Shown here: positions 13,597 to 23,185 of the stretch, piece after piece
Numbering within the stretch: the stretch's first letter is position 1
Layout of the letters: the number at the start of each line of letters is the position of its first letter
Source: a virus
IMG/VR virus record: IMGVR_UViG_3300002835_000672
Span: 1 to 32,524 of that record
Direction: 5' to 3' (one strand)
DNA length: 32,524 nt
Translations under genes and position numbers: made by a program
Notes under the pieces: model-generated
Database searches by the model: none
The model's input: only the letters and a program-made list of their open reading frames with translations
What the model was told of the DNA's origin: nothing

Positions 13597-16488
13597 ATGG
13601 AAAACTTTGACTTACTAGAGTACGTACAGCCACAAGAAGGCTGGTTCTGCATACTTGGGTTGGATTCCTCGGGCAGGCCGAACCAGACACTTGTTGCTAC
13701 TAGGGAAGAAGTGGACGCTGTAGTCAAAAAGTTTGTCGCTAGAAAATTGGATGTGTATTTTGGTGTTGCTAAGTTTATAACCGATGAGAATAGGAAACAG
13801 GATAACGTCCTATCTTTAAAGGCGTTCTGGCTGGATATTGACTGCGGTCCGGCCAAGGCGGAGATAGACCCAAAGACCGGCAGACCTGCTGGGTACATCA
13901 GCCAAGCTGCTGGGGCCGATAAGCTCAAAGAGTTTTGCACCGCCGTTGGTCTACCAAGACCGACTATTGTGAACTCAGGGCGCGGTCTGCACGTGTACTG
14001 GACGCTTGACACCGTAATCAGTCCTACACAATGGAAGCCTGTGGCCGACAGGTTCAGGCAGTTGTGCGACGAGCATAAGTTCTACGTGGACTACAATGTC
14101 TTTGAAACGGCACGTGTGCTGCGAGTACCGGGTACACCCAACTTCAAGGACACTCCACCTAAGATCGTAACAGTACTCCACGTGGCCCCGGTCATGAGCT
14201 TCGATGCGTTCCGCAATATAGTGGGCGTCAGCGAGATTAAGCTCATGCCTTCCGCTAAACCAAAGAAACTGTCTGCGCTGGGTAAGGCGTTGATGGAGAA
14301 CATGGGGAGTAACTTTGGCAAGATAATGTTACGAAGCGCAAAGGGGGATGGTTGTGCGCAGCTGCTAAGCTGCTATACAGAGCGAGAGGCGTTATCCGAA
14401 CCGCGATGGTTCGACGCGTTATCGGTGGCTAAGTTTTGCTCTGACGCGGATGTAGCAATACACAGGTTGTCTTCGGACCACCCAGACTATGACCCCAGTG
14501 AAGTGGAAAAGAAGATATCGCACATCGTTGGACCCCACACTTGTGACGTGTTTGAGCGAAATAATGTGGGAGGTTGCGATGGATGCCCCTATAAAGGGAA
14601 GGTAAAGAGCCCAATATCGTTAGGCAGGGAGATACTCAGGCACGATGAGTCGGCCGGGGAAGAAGCAGCACTGCCAGCGGGAGACACCGCGTCCGAAGAT
14701 ACGGATGACGATGGCATCGACATAGACGGTAAAGAACGCTGCGCAGCGCCCTACTTCCGCGGTAAGAATGGAGGGATTTATGTGCAGCTGGACGACGATG
14801 ACGAGCCTAGGCTGGTCTACGAGCATGACTTTTTTGTTGTAAAGCGAATGAGTGACCCCCTGCTGGGTGACGTGGCAGTGTTTAGATTGTACGCACCGAA
14901 GGACGGTAAGAAGACTTTTACCGTACCTAACGCCAAGATTTCGCAGGTGCTTGAGTTTAGGAGAGAGTTAGCTAAGCACGGGATTTTAGGTTCCGAAGCG
15001 CAGTTTAAATTAATCAACGCATATGTAATACACGCTCTGAAAGAGCTGCAATTTAAGAGGAAGGCAGAAGTTATGAGAAGACAATTTGGTTGGGCCGACG
15101 GGGACACTAAGTTTATCGTCGGGGAAAGAGAGATTACCAAGGACGGGGTGTATCACAGCCCACCGTCCTCAATCACCGAGTCGATTGCACCGTATCTACA
15201 AAGCGCCGGGGACTTAGAACTCTGGAAAGAAGTGTTCTCGCTGTACGGCAAGGAAGGCTTGGAGATTCAGGCGTTTGGTGCACTGACCGGTTTTGGCGCT
15301 CCACTGCTTAAGTTTACTGGGCAAAAAGGCGCGATCATCAACATGATCCACAGGTACGCCGGCACAGGCAAAACTACCATCTTGCGCATGGCAAACAGCG
15401 TATGTGGGCACCCCGAGGAGCTACTGGGTAACTCCGAAGACACAAAGGTTGCTCGTATAACAAAGGTAGGCATACTCAACAACATCATCAACACCGTGGA
15501 CGAGATCACTAACTTGGATGCCAAGACGTTCTCTGATCTGGTGTACGCCTACTCGCAGGGTAAAGGTAAGGACAAGGGTGACCCGCACGAGAACAAGCTG
15601 CGCTTGAATAACACGACGTGGCGTACACCAACACTTACATCATCAAACGCATCATTCTACGACAAAATGGGTGCGCTTAAGACAACGGCTGACGGCGAGA
15701 TAATGCGATTATTAGAGTTTAAAGTTGAGTACACCGGTACTGATGTTATAAGCACCGCGCACGGCAAAAAGATGTTTGACCACCAGCTTAACGAGAACTA
15801 CGGCTTAGCTATTGTTCCGTACATTCAGTTCATTCTGTGCAATATGGACGAAGTTTTAGCGACGCTGCAGCGGGTGCAGGACAAGATAGACAGAGAGCTG
15901 AACCTAACATCACGCGAGCGCAACTGGTCGGCTATGGCCGCAGCTAACCTGACTGGTGGTCTTATTGCGGAGCGTGTCGGGCTGCTCGTGGGCTGGAACA
16001 TGGCGCGGTTGTATAAAGTGGTCACGGACAAGCTGCAGGAAATGAGGGCATTAACAAAGGCTCCCGTGAACAACGTAAGCGCAGTGGTCGGGGACTATAT
16101 ATACCGGCACATAAACAACATCCTCGTCGTGGAAGAAGGCGCGGACAAGCGCACACACCTGCCGATGGCCCCGCTGGTTGAACCTAGAGGCGAGCTGTTG
16201 ATACGGTACGAGCCTGACACCAAGCGCATGTTCATCGCTATCACTGCCTTCCGCAAGGACTGTGTTGACTACCAAGTGGACTACACTGAGACGGTCAAGG
16301 AACTTAAGGAGAAAGGTCTGCTCGTAGAAATAATGAACAAGCGGCTGTCTAAAGGCATGAGCGTGGCGTCAGCTGGCGTGCGCTGCTTAGTGTTAGACTG
16401 CAACAACTCAGAGTTTATTGATGTGGATAGCTTAGTAGCTGCAAAACCAGCAGAGACAACCGATGCAAGTGGAATCAGTAAAGTATGA
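13597..16488 (+). CDS. Primase-helicase, archaeo-eukaryotic primase fused to a superfamily 3-like helicase
   Basis: The 963-aa protein has two enzymatic parts. Residues 75-180 carry a primase-polymerase core: WLDID (D80, D82), SGRGLHVYW with H132, and D165 in YVDYNVFETARVLRVPG. A Cys group (C316, C327, C330) may bind zinc. Residues 380-800 form a DUF927-like helicase with Walker A AGTGKTT (588-594) and Walker B TVDE (633-636). An acidic linker (about 365-380) separates the halves. Combined with the family A polymerase it would supply priming and unwinding. The ribosome-binding site is weak, so coupling to the upstream gene is likely. Confidence 0.88.
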   Translation: MENFDLLEYVQPQEGWFCILGLDSSGRPNQTLVATREEVDAVVKKFVARKLDVYFGVAKFITDENRKQDNVLSLKAFWLDIDCGPAKAEIDPKTGRPAGYISQAAGADKLKEFCTAVGLPRPTIVNSGRGLHVYWTLDTVISPTQWKPVADRFRQLCDEHKFYVDYNVFETARVLRVPGTPNFKDTPPKIVTVLHVAPVMSFDAFRNIVGVSEIKLMPSAKPKKLSALGKALMENMGSNFGKIMLRSAKGDGCAQLLSCYTEREALSEPRWFDALSVAKFCSDADVAIHRLSSDHPDYDPSEVEKKISHIVGPHTCDVFERNNVGGCDGCPYKGKVKSPISLGREILRHDESAGEEAALPAGDTASEDTDDDGIDIDGKERCAAPYFRGKNGGIYVQLDDDDEPRLVYEHDFFVVKRMSDPLLGDVAVFRLYAPKDGKKTFTVPNAKISQVLEFRRELAKHGILGSEAQFKLINAYVIHALKELQFKRKAEVMRRQFGWADGDTKFIVGEREITKDGVYHSPPSSITESIAPYLQSAGDLELWKEVFSLYGKEGLEIQAFGALTGFGAPLLKFTGQKGAIINMIHRYAGTGKTTILRMANSVCGHPEELLGNSEDTKVARITKVGILNNIINTVDEITNLDAKTFSDLVYAYSQGKGKDKGDPHENKLRLNNTTWRTPTLTSSNASFYDKMGALKTTADGEIMRLLEFKVEYTGTDVISTAHGKKMFDHQLNENYGLAIVPYIQFILCNMDEVLATLQRVQDKIDRELNLTSRERNWSAMAAANLTGGLIAERVGLLVGWNMARLYKVVTDKLQEMRALTKAPVNNVSAVVGDYIYRHINNILVVEEGADKRTHLPMAPLVEPRGELLIRYEPDTKRMFIAITAFRKDCVDYQVDYTETVKELKEKGLLVEIMNKRLSKGMSVASAGVRCLVLDCNNSEFIDVDSLVAAKPAETTDASGISKV

Positions 16489-16657
16489 AATAAACTGGCT
16501 GAACTTTAAGGTGGGGTCGTCGTTCTTTATACCCTGCCTTAATGCACGCAAGGCCAAGAAAAGGATAATGGACGATATCCGCCGTCTTCGCTATAAGGTC
16601 GTAACCAAAATAGTTATAGAAGACGGCGTGCGTGGCGTCCGGGTGTGGCGGGTCTAA
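16463..16657 (+). CDS. Small basic protein at the end of the early region, 64 aa
   Basis: The frame overlaps the end of the primase gene by 26 bases and ends one base before the stop codon of the converging late operon. It has the look of a known small phage protein: WLNFKVGSSFFIPCL, a Lys/Arg-rich helix, then EDGVRGVRVWRV. Function unknown; the fold is probably beta-hairpin plus helix and may bind nucleic acid. No strong ribosome-binding site is visible. Confidence 0.7.
   Translation: MQVESVKYEINWLNFKVGSSFFIPCLNARKAKKRIMDDIRRLRYKVVTKIVIEDGVRGVRVWRV
16580..16628. other. Strong inverted repeat at the end of the early operon
   Basis: CGCCGTCTTC (16580-16589) and GAAGACGGCG (16619-16628) are perfect reverse complements. 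After a two-base bulge the stem continues with TATAA (16592-16596) and TTATA (16614-16618), and the loop holds a further GGT-CGTA-ACC mini-hairpin. It lies inside the last early gene, about 30 bp before the point where the two operons meet. Neither side has a T tract, so it is not a standard terminator. Confidence 0.7.
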
Positions 16658-19600
16658 TTACTGCGCTTCTTCCGGTGGGTTAGTGACGGCTCTGGATGGC
16701 ATAATTATCCTGTTCAAGTACGGAGCTACGGCGTCGCCTAGGTACAAGCCCTCATCCGTTATGCCGTCCCGTCGCAGCCTCTCTCCGAGTGAAGACATCA
16801 GATCATCCGTGGTTATGCCGTCAAAGAAGTTTTTGTAGTTGTACCTACGGACTTCCTGCAGTGCGTCGTCAAACTTGTTGCCGGCAACTATGGCTTGTCT
16901 GCTCTCCGGGCCGTACTCGTCAACAGCAGCATTTCTCTCTTTGAACGCTTTCTCGAAGCTGTCATACACCGCTACTTTTTCGGCTTTTATCTCGTCAATT
17001 AGCTTACGTGCAGCGAACGTCGATACTTGGCTTTCAGCTACTTCCGCAGAGCCAAAGCCCAAAGCCTGCCCCACTACCTTCCACCCGGTGTAGTACTCCT
17101 CTGGCTTAAGTACGTCCCCAGCGCGTGTCACGTTGCCGTCAGTAGCAAACCGCATAGCTTCCAGAGGCTCTCGTAGGAACGCAGGTGCCATCATCTCGAA
17201 CCCCCTGAGTATCTCCCCCTCATTAACCATGGTTTCGTAACCCTTGAGGAAATTGCGAGCTAAACTGGCACTTGGTCCGAACATAGTGTCGAACGCTAAG
17301 TTGACTGCCGTGTCCTCTAAACTATTGTCCTGCCGGCCGTAGCTGTTGTAGATCAAACCATCCAGAGACATAGACGATTGCACGTTCCAGTCAGTGAGTG
17401 CAGATGGAACTCCCAGCTCAACGCCACGCTGCAGCTGCTGAGCTTGCTCCGGAGTAAGCCCCATAAAGTTAGCCAAGCTTGAGCCCGGGCCGAAGTACTT
17501 ATCCAGCAGGTGATTCCTAAAGTACAGGTCTATGCTGCGCAGCCCCAGCGGGTTGCCAGCGTCATCTATGTCGTAGTACAGGTCAGCGTCTTCGTCGTCC
17601 AAATCGGGGCGTAGAGCCTCACGCAGCCCGTCAATCAACGCAACCATAGCGGTGTAGCCGAACATGCCAGTCACGCCGCCAAAAAACAGCCCCATGCCCA
17701 TGGTGTCCCAGAACATAACCGCGGCTTCTTTCTTCTCTGCCTTGGTCAGCCCCGATGCAGCAAACGCTTTGTAGAAGTTAGTTACTATGTGGGCAAGCGC
17801 CTGCACGCGGTAAGTCATGAACTGATAGCCCATACGACCGTACCATGTCTTCGCAAACAAAGGTTTGTTAAGGGCACTATAGTCAAACATCAGGGTTTTG
17901 GTAAGCTCTATGGCTTGCTCCGTCGCTGCTTCAATTGCAGCATCTCCTTTTTTGCCCTGTGCTAATTGTTTTTCGTAGGCCAGCTCAAAGGCAGACATGA
18001 AGAACACTTCACGGGAAACGCGTTCCGCGTGGTGTATTGGAGCGGATACAAAGTTGAGACCGGCCTGTGCCCCCTTGCTTATTGAAGTCCCACCGCCAGC
18101 TTGGCGAAGCTCAGACTCCAGTGCATCCGCAGAGCCAGCAAGATCAGAGGCCCTAGTGTCAATGAACAAGTTGCGCACGTCCGCTACGTCGTACGCTTTT
18201 TGAAGCGCGTCTTTTATAGGGCTCTCGGTCACGTACTTGGAGTTACGCATCGCCGCTTCGCCCTTCTCATCGACCACATTACCGGCCTCGTCGAGCTCCG
18301 TACGGCTTAACGCCCTAGCAGTTAGGAAGTTACCCATATACTTGGCAGCCATAGCCGCCGACTTGCCCGCACCGAATTTAGCGTGCAGCCCACCAAACCC
18401 AAACATAATTAACTGCGTGGGCTGAATGATTGCTGATCGCATAGAAGTGAGCATAAACAGGAACGACGCTTTGGTGCCCAGCCGAGAAGCGGCATCTGCT
18501 TTCTCTTCCATAGAACCCATGCTCGGTGGACTAAGTGTTACGGTAGCGCGTTCCGCCAAAATATCTATAATTGCTGTTTTTTCCCTTATGTTTTTATCGG
18601 TAGCAGGGATACCCTTTAGCGACTCTTTACCCGCAGCTATTTCGTTGCGTATTTGGTTGCCGTACTTAAGCCTTGCCAGCTGATTAACGAGCGTTGATTG
18701 GTTAATCGCAAACGACCGAAGAGCATCCTCTTCAAAACCAAGCACGCCTTTGCGGTTGACCACAGACTTACGTGCAGCCCCGGATGGCAGTGTCTGCAGG
18801 TACAGTTGGTATATGCTGTCTTTTAGGTCTTGCGCAGCGTCAGGTACGCCGGACTTCACTTTGTCTATACGCGCAAATAAGTCTGTTACTCTGGTGCTAT
18901 CGTTGAGCAGCAGATCGCGCATTGTCCCTGCTCTGTCTTCTTGATCCACTCGGGTTAGTAGATCAGTCGGGTACTGAAGCTCGTACTCGCGTATAAAGTC
19001 TTCGCGCTTACCATCAGTCTCAAACGACTTGTAAAACACACGCTTACCGGCAGAGTCCGTGACATTTAAGGCAAACCGGCCGGGGCGCGACAGGGGCGAG
19101 TACACTTTGAGTTTTAGCATCTCGGTGTAGTCCGCGACTATGTTAGCCATCAAAGCGCCTTTGTCCGACGAAGGGTCCGCCTCGGTGCCGGGTATCGCAG
19201 CATCTTTTCGTATGGTGTCTAGCAACAAAGTCACCGCTTCCTTTACATCTGCCCGGTACTTGTCCTGCACACGTGCGTAGAGGTCCAGTGCACCTTGCCC
19301 GTTAGGCGTAGCTTTTAACGCCGCAACGCGTTGAAATAACTCAGTTATGCTTTGGACCCTATCCGCTAATTCCTTTTTAGCTATGGTTAGCGCAGCTTTT
19401 TCTTCCCGGGTTCTGTTTTGCAATGGTATGCGGTCTATAGAACTGATGGTAAAACGAAGGTCACTTACTTCTGCGTCATTATCTATTGAGTTTTTCACGG
19501 ACAAGAAAGTCTTGCTGTCCACGTCGTACACGACGATATTGAACAGCGTGCTGTCGTTAAACAAATCCGTAAGCGGTTTAGCGTTAGCTGGATTTTTAGC

Positions 19601-22600
19601 TATGTACGCTTCCCAGTCTTTTGCAATTCTTGAGGACGCGTCTATCCGCTGACTTCGGTACGAGACCAAGTCCTGCATCAGTTTAGCCAGCCTGTCCGCC
19701 ATGCCTATCTGGTAATCTTTAGTGTTAGCCAGCGCCGTCAGCATGTTGGTGTCAAACGCCTGCAGCATAGCTCGGTACGCTCTTCCCGTTACGTACTTAC
19801 CAAAGTAGCGCATCTGTTCAATGGCAGCTTTGGGATCGCGCAGCAGTTGATACAGCGACTTCTGCTTGCCCAACACGGCGTTGATGCGGTTCTGTACCGC
19901 CTTTGCTTGCTGCAGTGTACTGACCTGCCTACGCAGATTCTTTGCCTGTGCTATTTCACTGGCTTTGTACGGCGTACCGTTAAGAGTTTCCCAAGCTACT
20001 ACGCCCGTCAAATCCAAAAGCTGCGTGAACGCGCTGTAGTCAGTGCTTGGCAACCCAATCATACGCGCAAGGTTTTTAGCCAAGTCGTTAAACGCGGAAA
20101 CAACCCCCGCTATAAACCCCCTGCTGACCGGGGGCATTCCAAGCAACATGCGTTGTAGTGCGGGTGTAGTTATCCCGTAGCTTAAAAATTCTTTCAAATC
20201 CGTAAAGTTTTCTGTTCTTTCGGCCGCGGCGTCCAACTCTGGAGTGGTTCTTCCAGCTAGTTTTAGCTGCGCGTACCGGTTCCCCGCCGACACCATAAGT
20301 TCCAGTAGCGCTGCTATTGCTTCACGCGAGCCTTCTGGCACGGAGTTTTTGTCTACGAAATAGCTGTCCAGCATATCTACGGTTACAGCGTGAACCCCCT
20401 CGTGCAACGCAGTGCGTGTGTCGCCGCCTTCGGTCGAGTGCAGATAAATGGTGCCACTTTTCGGGTCATATAGACCGGCGGTAACAACTTTGTCGCCTTT
20501 TAAAAAAATACTTCGTATGTTTTCTGGCACCGTGCTGGGGTCTGTGAACACCACGACTTTAGTACCAAGCGCGTTAGTCATGCGCTTTAGAATAAGCGCT
20601 AACCTTTTTTCAAACGGTGTGGCGTCGTTTAGCTTAGATATTGCGACAAACAGGCCCGAGCCAGTAGTTTCTTTCTGCGCCTCTTCCGGTAACACCGTAT
20701 TACTAATTAAAGTTTTATCTTTTTCAACAGCGTTTATTTTTTCACTGATTTCTTTTTGTAGTAGCTTTTCTTCCGCAGTATTAATTTCGGATTCAAGCTC
20801 GGCTTTAAGCTCAGCGTCGGTGACAGTGTCCGTTTCTGTTTGCGATTCGACGGTAGCTGGCTTCGCCCGCTCTGCACGTGTAGGTATAGCCGGCGCCCTA
20901 CCAAACTGCTCCGCATCTATCCGCGCTTCAAGTGCAGCGGCGGCAAACTCAGCTTGAGGAATATTGGGGTCTTTTAGCGTTTCTCTGGCCGCGGCGTACG
21001 CTGCACTGCCACTTAGTTTTGGATTGTTGGCTATCTGCATTGCCTTGACCAAAAGTTCTTTACGCTTAGCTTTCAGCTTTTCCAACTCTTCTCTGGCAGC
21101 GTTAAACACGCCTTGCTTTTTATTTGCTGCCCGTTCGGCTTTGGCAGGCGACATCCCTGCAGCTATATTAGCTTCCACCTCTTGTGCGCGTGCCGCTTCT
21201 GGGTTGGCTGCGTACGCGTCAAACGCTTCGGGTGTTGTAAACACACCAGCGTACACCTTCTTACTTAGTATCTGTTGCGCACGGTCATACAAACTTTTTT
21301 TGAAGTACTTTGAAACTCTTTTGCTGCGCTGGCGTGCGGCGTCCCCCGCCCTACTAAGCTGCTTGACCTTTTCAACAACTTCTGGAGGTCTTTTTAAAGG
21401 GATGCGCCCACGGGTGGCTCCTGTAGGTGCTGCGGGTAGAGCAACGGTAAGCGATTCTACGCCGGGCATAGCGGCTACTTGCTCAAGCTCAGTTTCTTCA
21501 AGCAGCCCCATTTGGTTTATTGCATCTTCTTCCGCAACGGTTATGGCGGCTTGTTCTGTGACGGGCTCTACGGCCGGTGTCGGAGCTACTTGTTCTGTGA
21601 CGGGCTCTACGGCCGGTGTCGGAGCTACTTGTTCTGTGACGGGCTCTACGGCCGGTGCGGCAGCGGCTTGTTCAGCTGCTACTCGTGCAGCAATACTTTC
21701 ACCGGCGAGTCTTGCGGCTTCGGCTTCATCGGCTTCAAACTGAGCCTGTTCAGTGGCACGGGCAGTGGGGGCTTCTTGCTGCGCTCGTAACTGTGCGTTT
21801 AGAGCGTCCATCATTGCGCGGCCGTACGCCGCCCCAGCTTCTTGGCCGTACGTTTCAGCCAACTCTTGCCGCTTTTCGAGTACCGTATTTCTGTCTATTT
21901 CACCTTGCGAGTCGTTTTGTACTTCCGCAGCTATCACCGGTGCCCACTCACGCGCAGCAGGCGGCGCAGTGTCGTCGATGGTTAGGGGCGCAACAGCTTC
22001 TTCCGGTGCAGATGGGGGTATGTCTTCAAGAAACGCAGCCAACGCAGCTTCAGCGTCTGCTTGGCGTTGCTCCTCGGTAACCGCGGCAGGTTCTTCTTCA
22101 AGCCCCGCTTCAGCAGCTCTGGCAGCTCTAGCAGCTTGGCGCTCAGCAATCTCAGTATCCGCACGCTGCGCTTCAACCGCACCCACACCACCACCGAGTA
22201 GTGCACCGATACCACCTTCAAGTGCGGCGCTACCAACAACGCCACGCATCAACGGCGTAGCCATTCCTTCGCGGTTTAACGCTAAGTTCTGAGCAAACTG
22301 TTCCTGTCCGGCCTGCGCCGCTTCGGGCACTGCTTCGGACGCTGCGGTTCTGCCTAGGTTGCTAAGCACTCCGCGCTCCAGTGTTTCTTGCGTAGCAGCT
22401 TCCGTTACTGCAGTTCTAGCTACGGCCGGGGAAACGCCTTCCTGTATTAACCTGTCCCCAAGTTTTTTCTGGATAAGCGCTGGCTGCACACCAAACCTAG
22501 TAGCGGCGTACCCAAGCACTCCGCCCAGTGCAATCATGTCCAAGTTGTCGCCTGTGTAAGCCTGCGCTTCTTCAGCAGCCTGCCTAGCTTCTTCCGGACT

Positions 22601-23185
22601 CTTACCTTGCTCAACCAAAGCTTCGTTAACGGCGTCGAATACCGCGCTCTTCACCAGACCCACGCCTGAAGCTGCGCCATACCCAATAAGCCCCGGTATA
22701 CCAGCTGCAACGCCAGCAACAACGCCCGGTACTATAGTTCCAGCACCTTGGGACAGGAAGTCTATCGGTGACACCATGAACGCTCTGGCAGCGGCACGTA
22801 GCTGCGGACCTACACCCATGTCCTCGGCTTCGGACATAATGCGAGCAACTTCTTGCTGGTCTGCCTTAGCCTGCGCAGATAAAAGGCTTTGTAAGTACCC
22901 TTCAACGCCACGTATGGACTCAGATACAGGGTTAGTAGCCCCGGCTATGTCCGTCAGCATTCGCGTGCCCGTCGCTATACCACTGAGCAAGTTTATCGGT
23001 ACGTCTGCTATTTCTCGGAATATATTGGACTCAACTTCTTGTGGTTGAGCTTGTGCAACGGGTGCGGTGGCAGCGGGGGCGTACTCAGAGAACAGCGCCT
23101 CAAGCTCTTGCTCAGTGGGAGGAGAGTCACCACTAAGTTTTAACTTAACCCCCGTAGTTGGGTCGGTAACTAGATATTCCGGCAT
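16658..23185 (-). CDS. Giant virion or ejection protein with HExxH metallopeptidase motif
   Basis: At 2175 aa this is the largest gene here and the last of the late operon. It opens with YLVTDPTTGVKLKLSGD, a start seen in large phage internal virion proteins, followed by Gly/Ala-rich hydrophobic stretches (about residues 149-182 and 325-340) and an Ala/Glu-rich middle. HEGVH (928-932) with E999 in DLKEFLS suggests a zinc metallopeptidase. About residues 1773-1795 read KPLFAKTWYGRMGYQF, like the PLxRFG region of phage polyvalent proteins, followed by a hydrophobic segment near 1820-1855. It is probably packaged and injected with the DNA. It has no ribosome-binding site and overlaps its upstream gene as TAATG. 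Confidence 0.8.
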   Translation of the reverse strand: MPEYLVTDPTTGVKLKLSGDSPPTEQELEALFSEYAPAATAPVAQAQPQEVESNIFREIADVPINLLSGIATGTRMLTDIAGATNPVSESIRGVEGYLQSLLSAQAKADQQEVARIMSEAEDMGVGPQLRAAARAFMVSPIDFLSQGAGTIVPGVVAGVAAGIPGLIGYGAASGVGLVKSAVFDAVNEALVEQGKSPEEARQAAEEAQAYTGDNLDMIALGGVLGYAATRFGVQPALIQKKLGDRLIQEGVSPAVARTAVTEAATQETLERGVLSNLGRTAASEAVPEAAQAGQEQFAQNLALNREGMATPLMRGVVGSAALEGGIGALLGGGVGAVEAQRADTEIAERQAARAARAAEAGLEEEPAAVTEEQRQADAEAALAAFLEDIPPSAPEEAVAPLTIDDTAPPAAREWAPVIAAEVQNDSQGEIDRNTVLEKRQELAETYGQEAGAAYGRAMMDALNAQLRAQQEAPTARATEQAQFEADEAEAARLAGESIAARVAAEQAAAAPAVEPVTEQVAPTPAVEPVTEQVAPTPAVEPVTEQAAITVAEEDAINQMGLLEETELEQVAAMPGVESLTVALPAAPTGATRGRIPLKRPPEVVEKVKQLSRAGDAARQRSKRVSKYFKKSLYDRAQQILSKKVYAGVFTTPEAFDAYAANPEAARAQEVEANIAAGMSPAKAERAANKKQGVFNAAREELEKLKAKRKELLVKAMQIANNPKLSGSAAYAAARETLKDPNIPQAEFAAAALEARIDAEQFGRAPAIPTRAERAKPATVESQTETDTVTDAELKAELESEINTAEEKLLQKEISEKINAVEKDKTLISNTVLPEEAQKETTGSGLFVAISKLNDATPFEKRLALILKRMTNALGTKVVVFTDPSTVPENIRSIFLKGDKVVTAGLYDPKSGTIYLHSTEGGDTRTALHEGVHAVTVDMLDSYFVDKNSVPEGSREAIAALLELMVSAGNRYAQLKLAGRTTPELDAAAERTENFTDLKEFLSYGITTPALQRMLLGMPPVSRGFIAGVVSAFNDLAKNLARMIGLPSTDYSAFTQLLDLTGVVAWETLNGTPYKASEIAQAKNLRRQVSTLQQAKAVQNRINAVLGKQKSLYQLLRDPKAAIEQMRYFGKYVTGRAYRAMLQAFDTNMLTALANTKDYQIGMADRLAKLMQDLVSYRSQRIDASSRIAKDWEAYIAKNPANAKPLTDLFNDSTLFNIVVYDVDSKTFLSVKNSIDNDAEVSDLRFTISSIDRIPLQNRTREEKAALTIAKKELADRVQSITELFQRVAALKATPNGQGALDLYARVQDKYRADVKEAVTLLLDTIRKDAAIPGTEADPSSDKGALMANIVADYTEMLKLKVYSPLSRPGRFALNVTDSAGKRVFYKSFETDGKREDFIREYELQYPTDLLTRVDQEDRAGTMRDLLLNDSTRVTDLFARIDKVKSGVPDAAQDLKDSIYQLYLQTLPSGAARKSVVNRKGVLGFEEDALRSFAINQSTLVNQLARLKYGNQIRNEIAAGKESLKGIPATDKNIREKTAIIDILAERATVTLSPPSMGSMEEKADAASRLGTKASFLFMLTSMRSAIIQPTQLIMFGFGGLHAKFGAGKSAAMAAKYMGNFLTARALSRTELDEAGNVVDEKGEAAMRNSKYVTESPIKDALQKAYDVADVRNLFIDTRASDLAGSADALESELRQAGGGTSISKGAQAGLNFVSAPIHHAERVSREVFFMSAFELAYEKQLAQGKKGDAAIEAATEQAIELTKTLMFDYSALNKPLFAKTWYGRMGYQFMTYRVQALAHIVTNFYKAFAASGLTKAEKKEAAVMFWDTMGMGLFFGGVTGMFGYTAMVALIDGLREALRPDLDDEDADLYYDIDDAGNPLGLRSIDLYFRNHLLDKYFGPGSSLANFMGLTPEQAQQLQRGVELGVPSALTDWNVQSSMSLDGLIYNSYGRQDNSLEDTAVNLAFDTMFGPSASLARNFLKGYETMVNEGEILRGFEMMAPAFLREPLEAMRFATDGNVTRAGDVLKPEEYYTGWKVVGQALGFGSAEVAESQVSTFAARKLIDEIKAEKVAVYDSFEKAFKERNAAVDEYGPESRQAIVAGNKFDDALQEVRRYNYKNFFDGITTDDLMSSLGERLRRDGITDEGLYLGDAVAPYLNRIIMPSRAVTNPPEEAQ
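21551..21657 (-). repeat. Three 39-bp tandem repeats inside the giant gene
   Basis: Units start at 21551, 21590 and 21629 and are nearly identical; the third is partial. Each encodes 13 residues of the type EPVTEQVAPTPAV, extending a disordered Ala/Pro/Glu linker at about residues 509-545. Copy number may vary between related phages. Confidence 0.9.

Noticed and set aside
20964-21743. A 259-codon + strand frame opposite the giant late gene
   Set aside because: It is antisense to strong coding sequence rich in Ala and Glu codons, has low-complexity Ser/Ala/Leu content and no ribosome-binding site. It is a shadow frame, as are the other long frames opposite the late genes.
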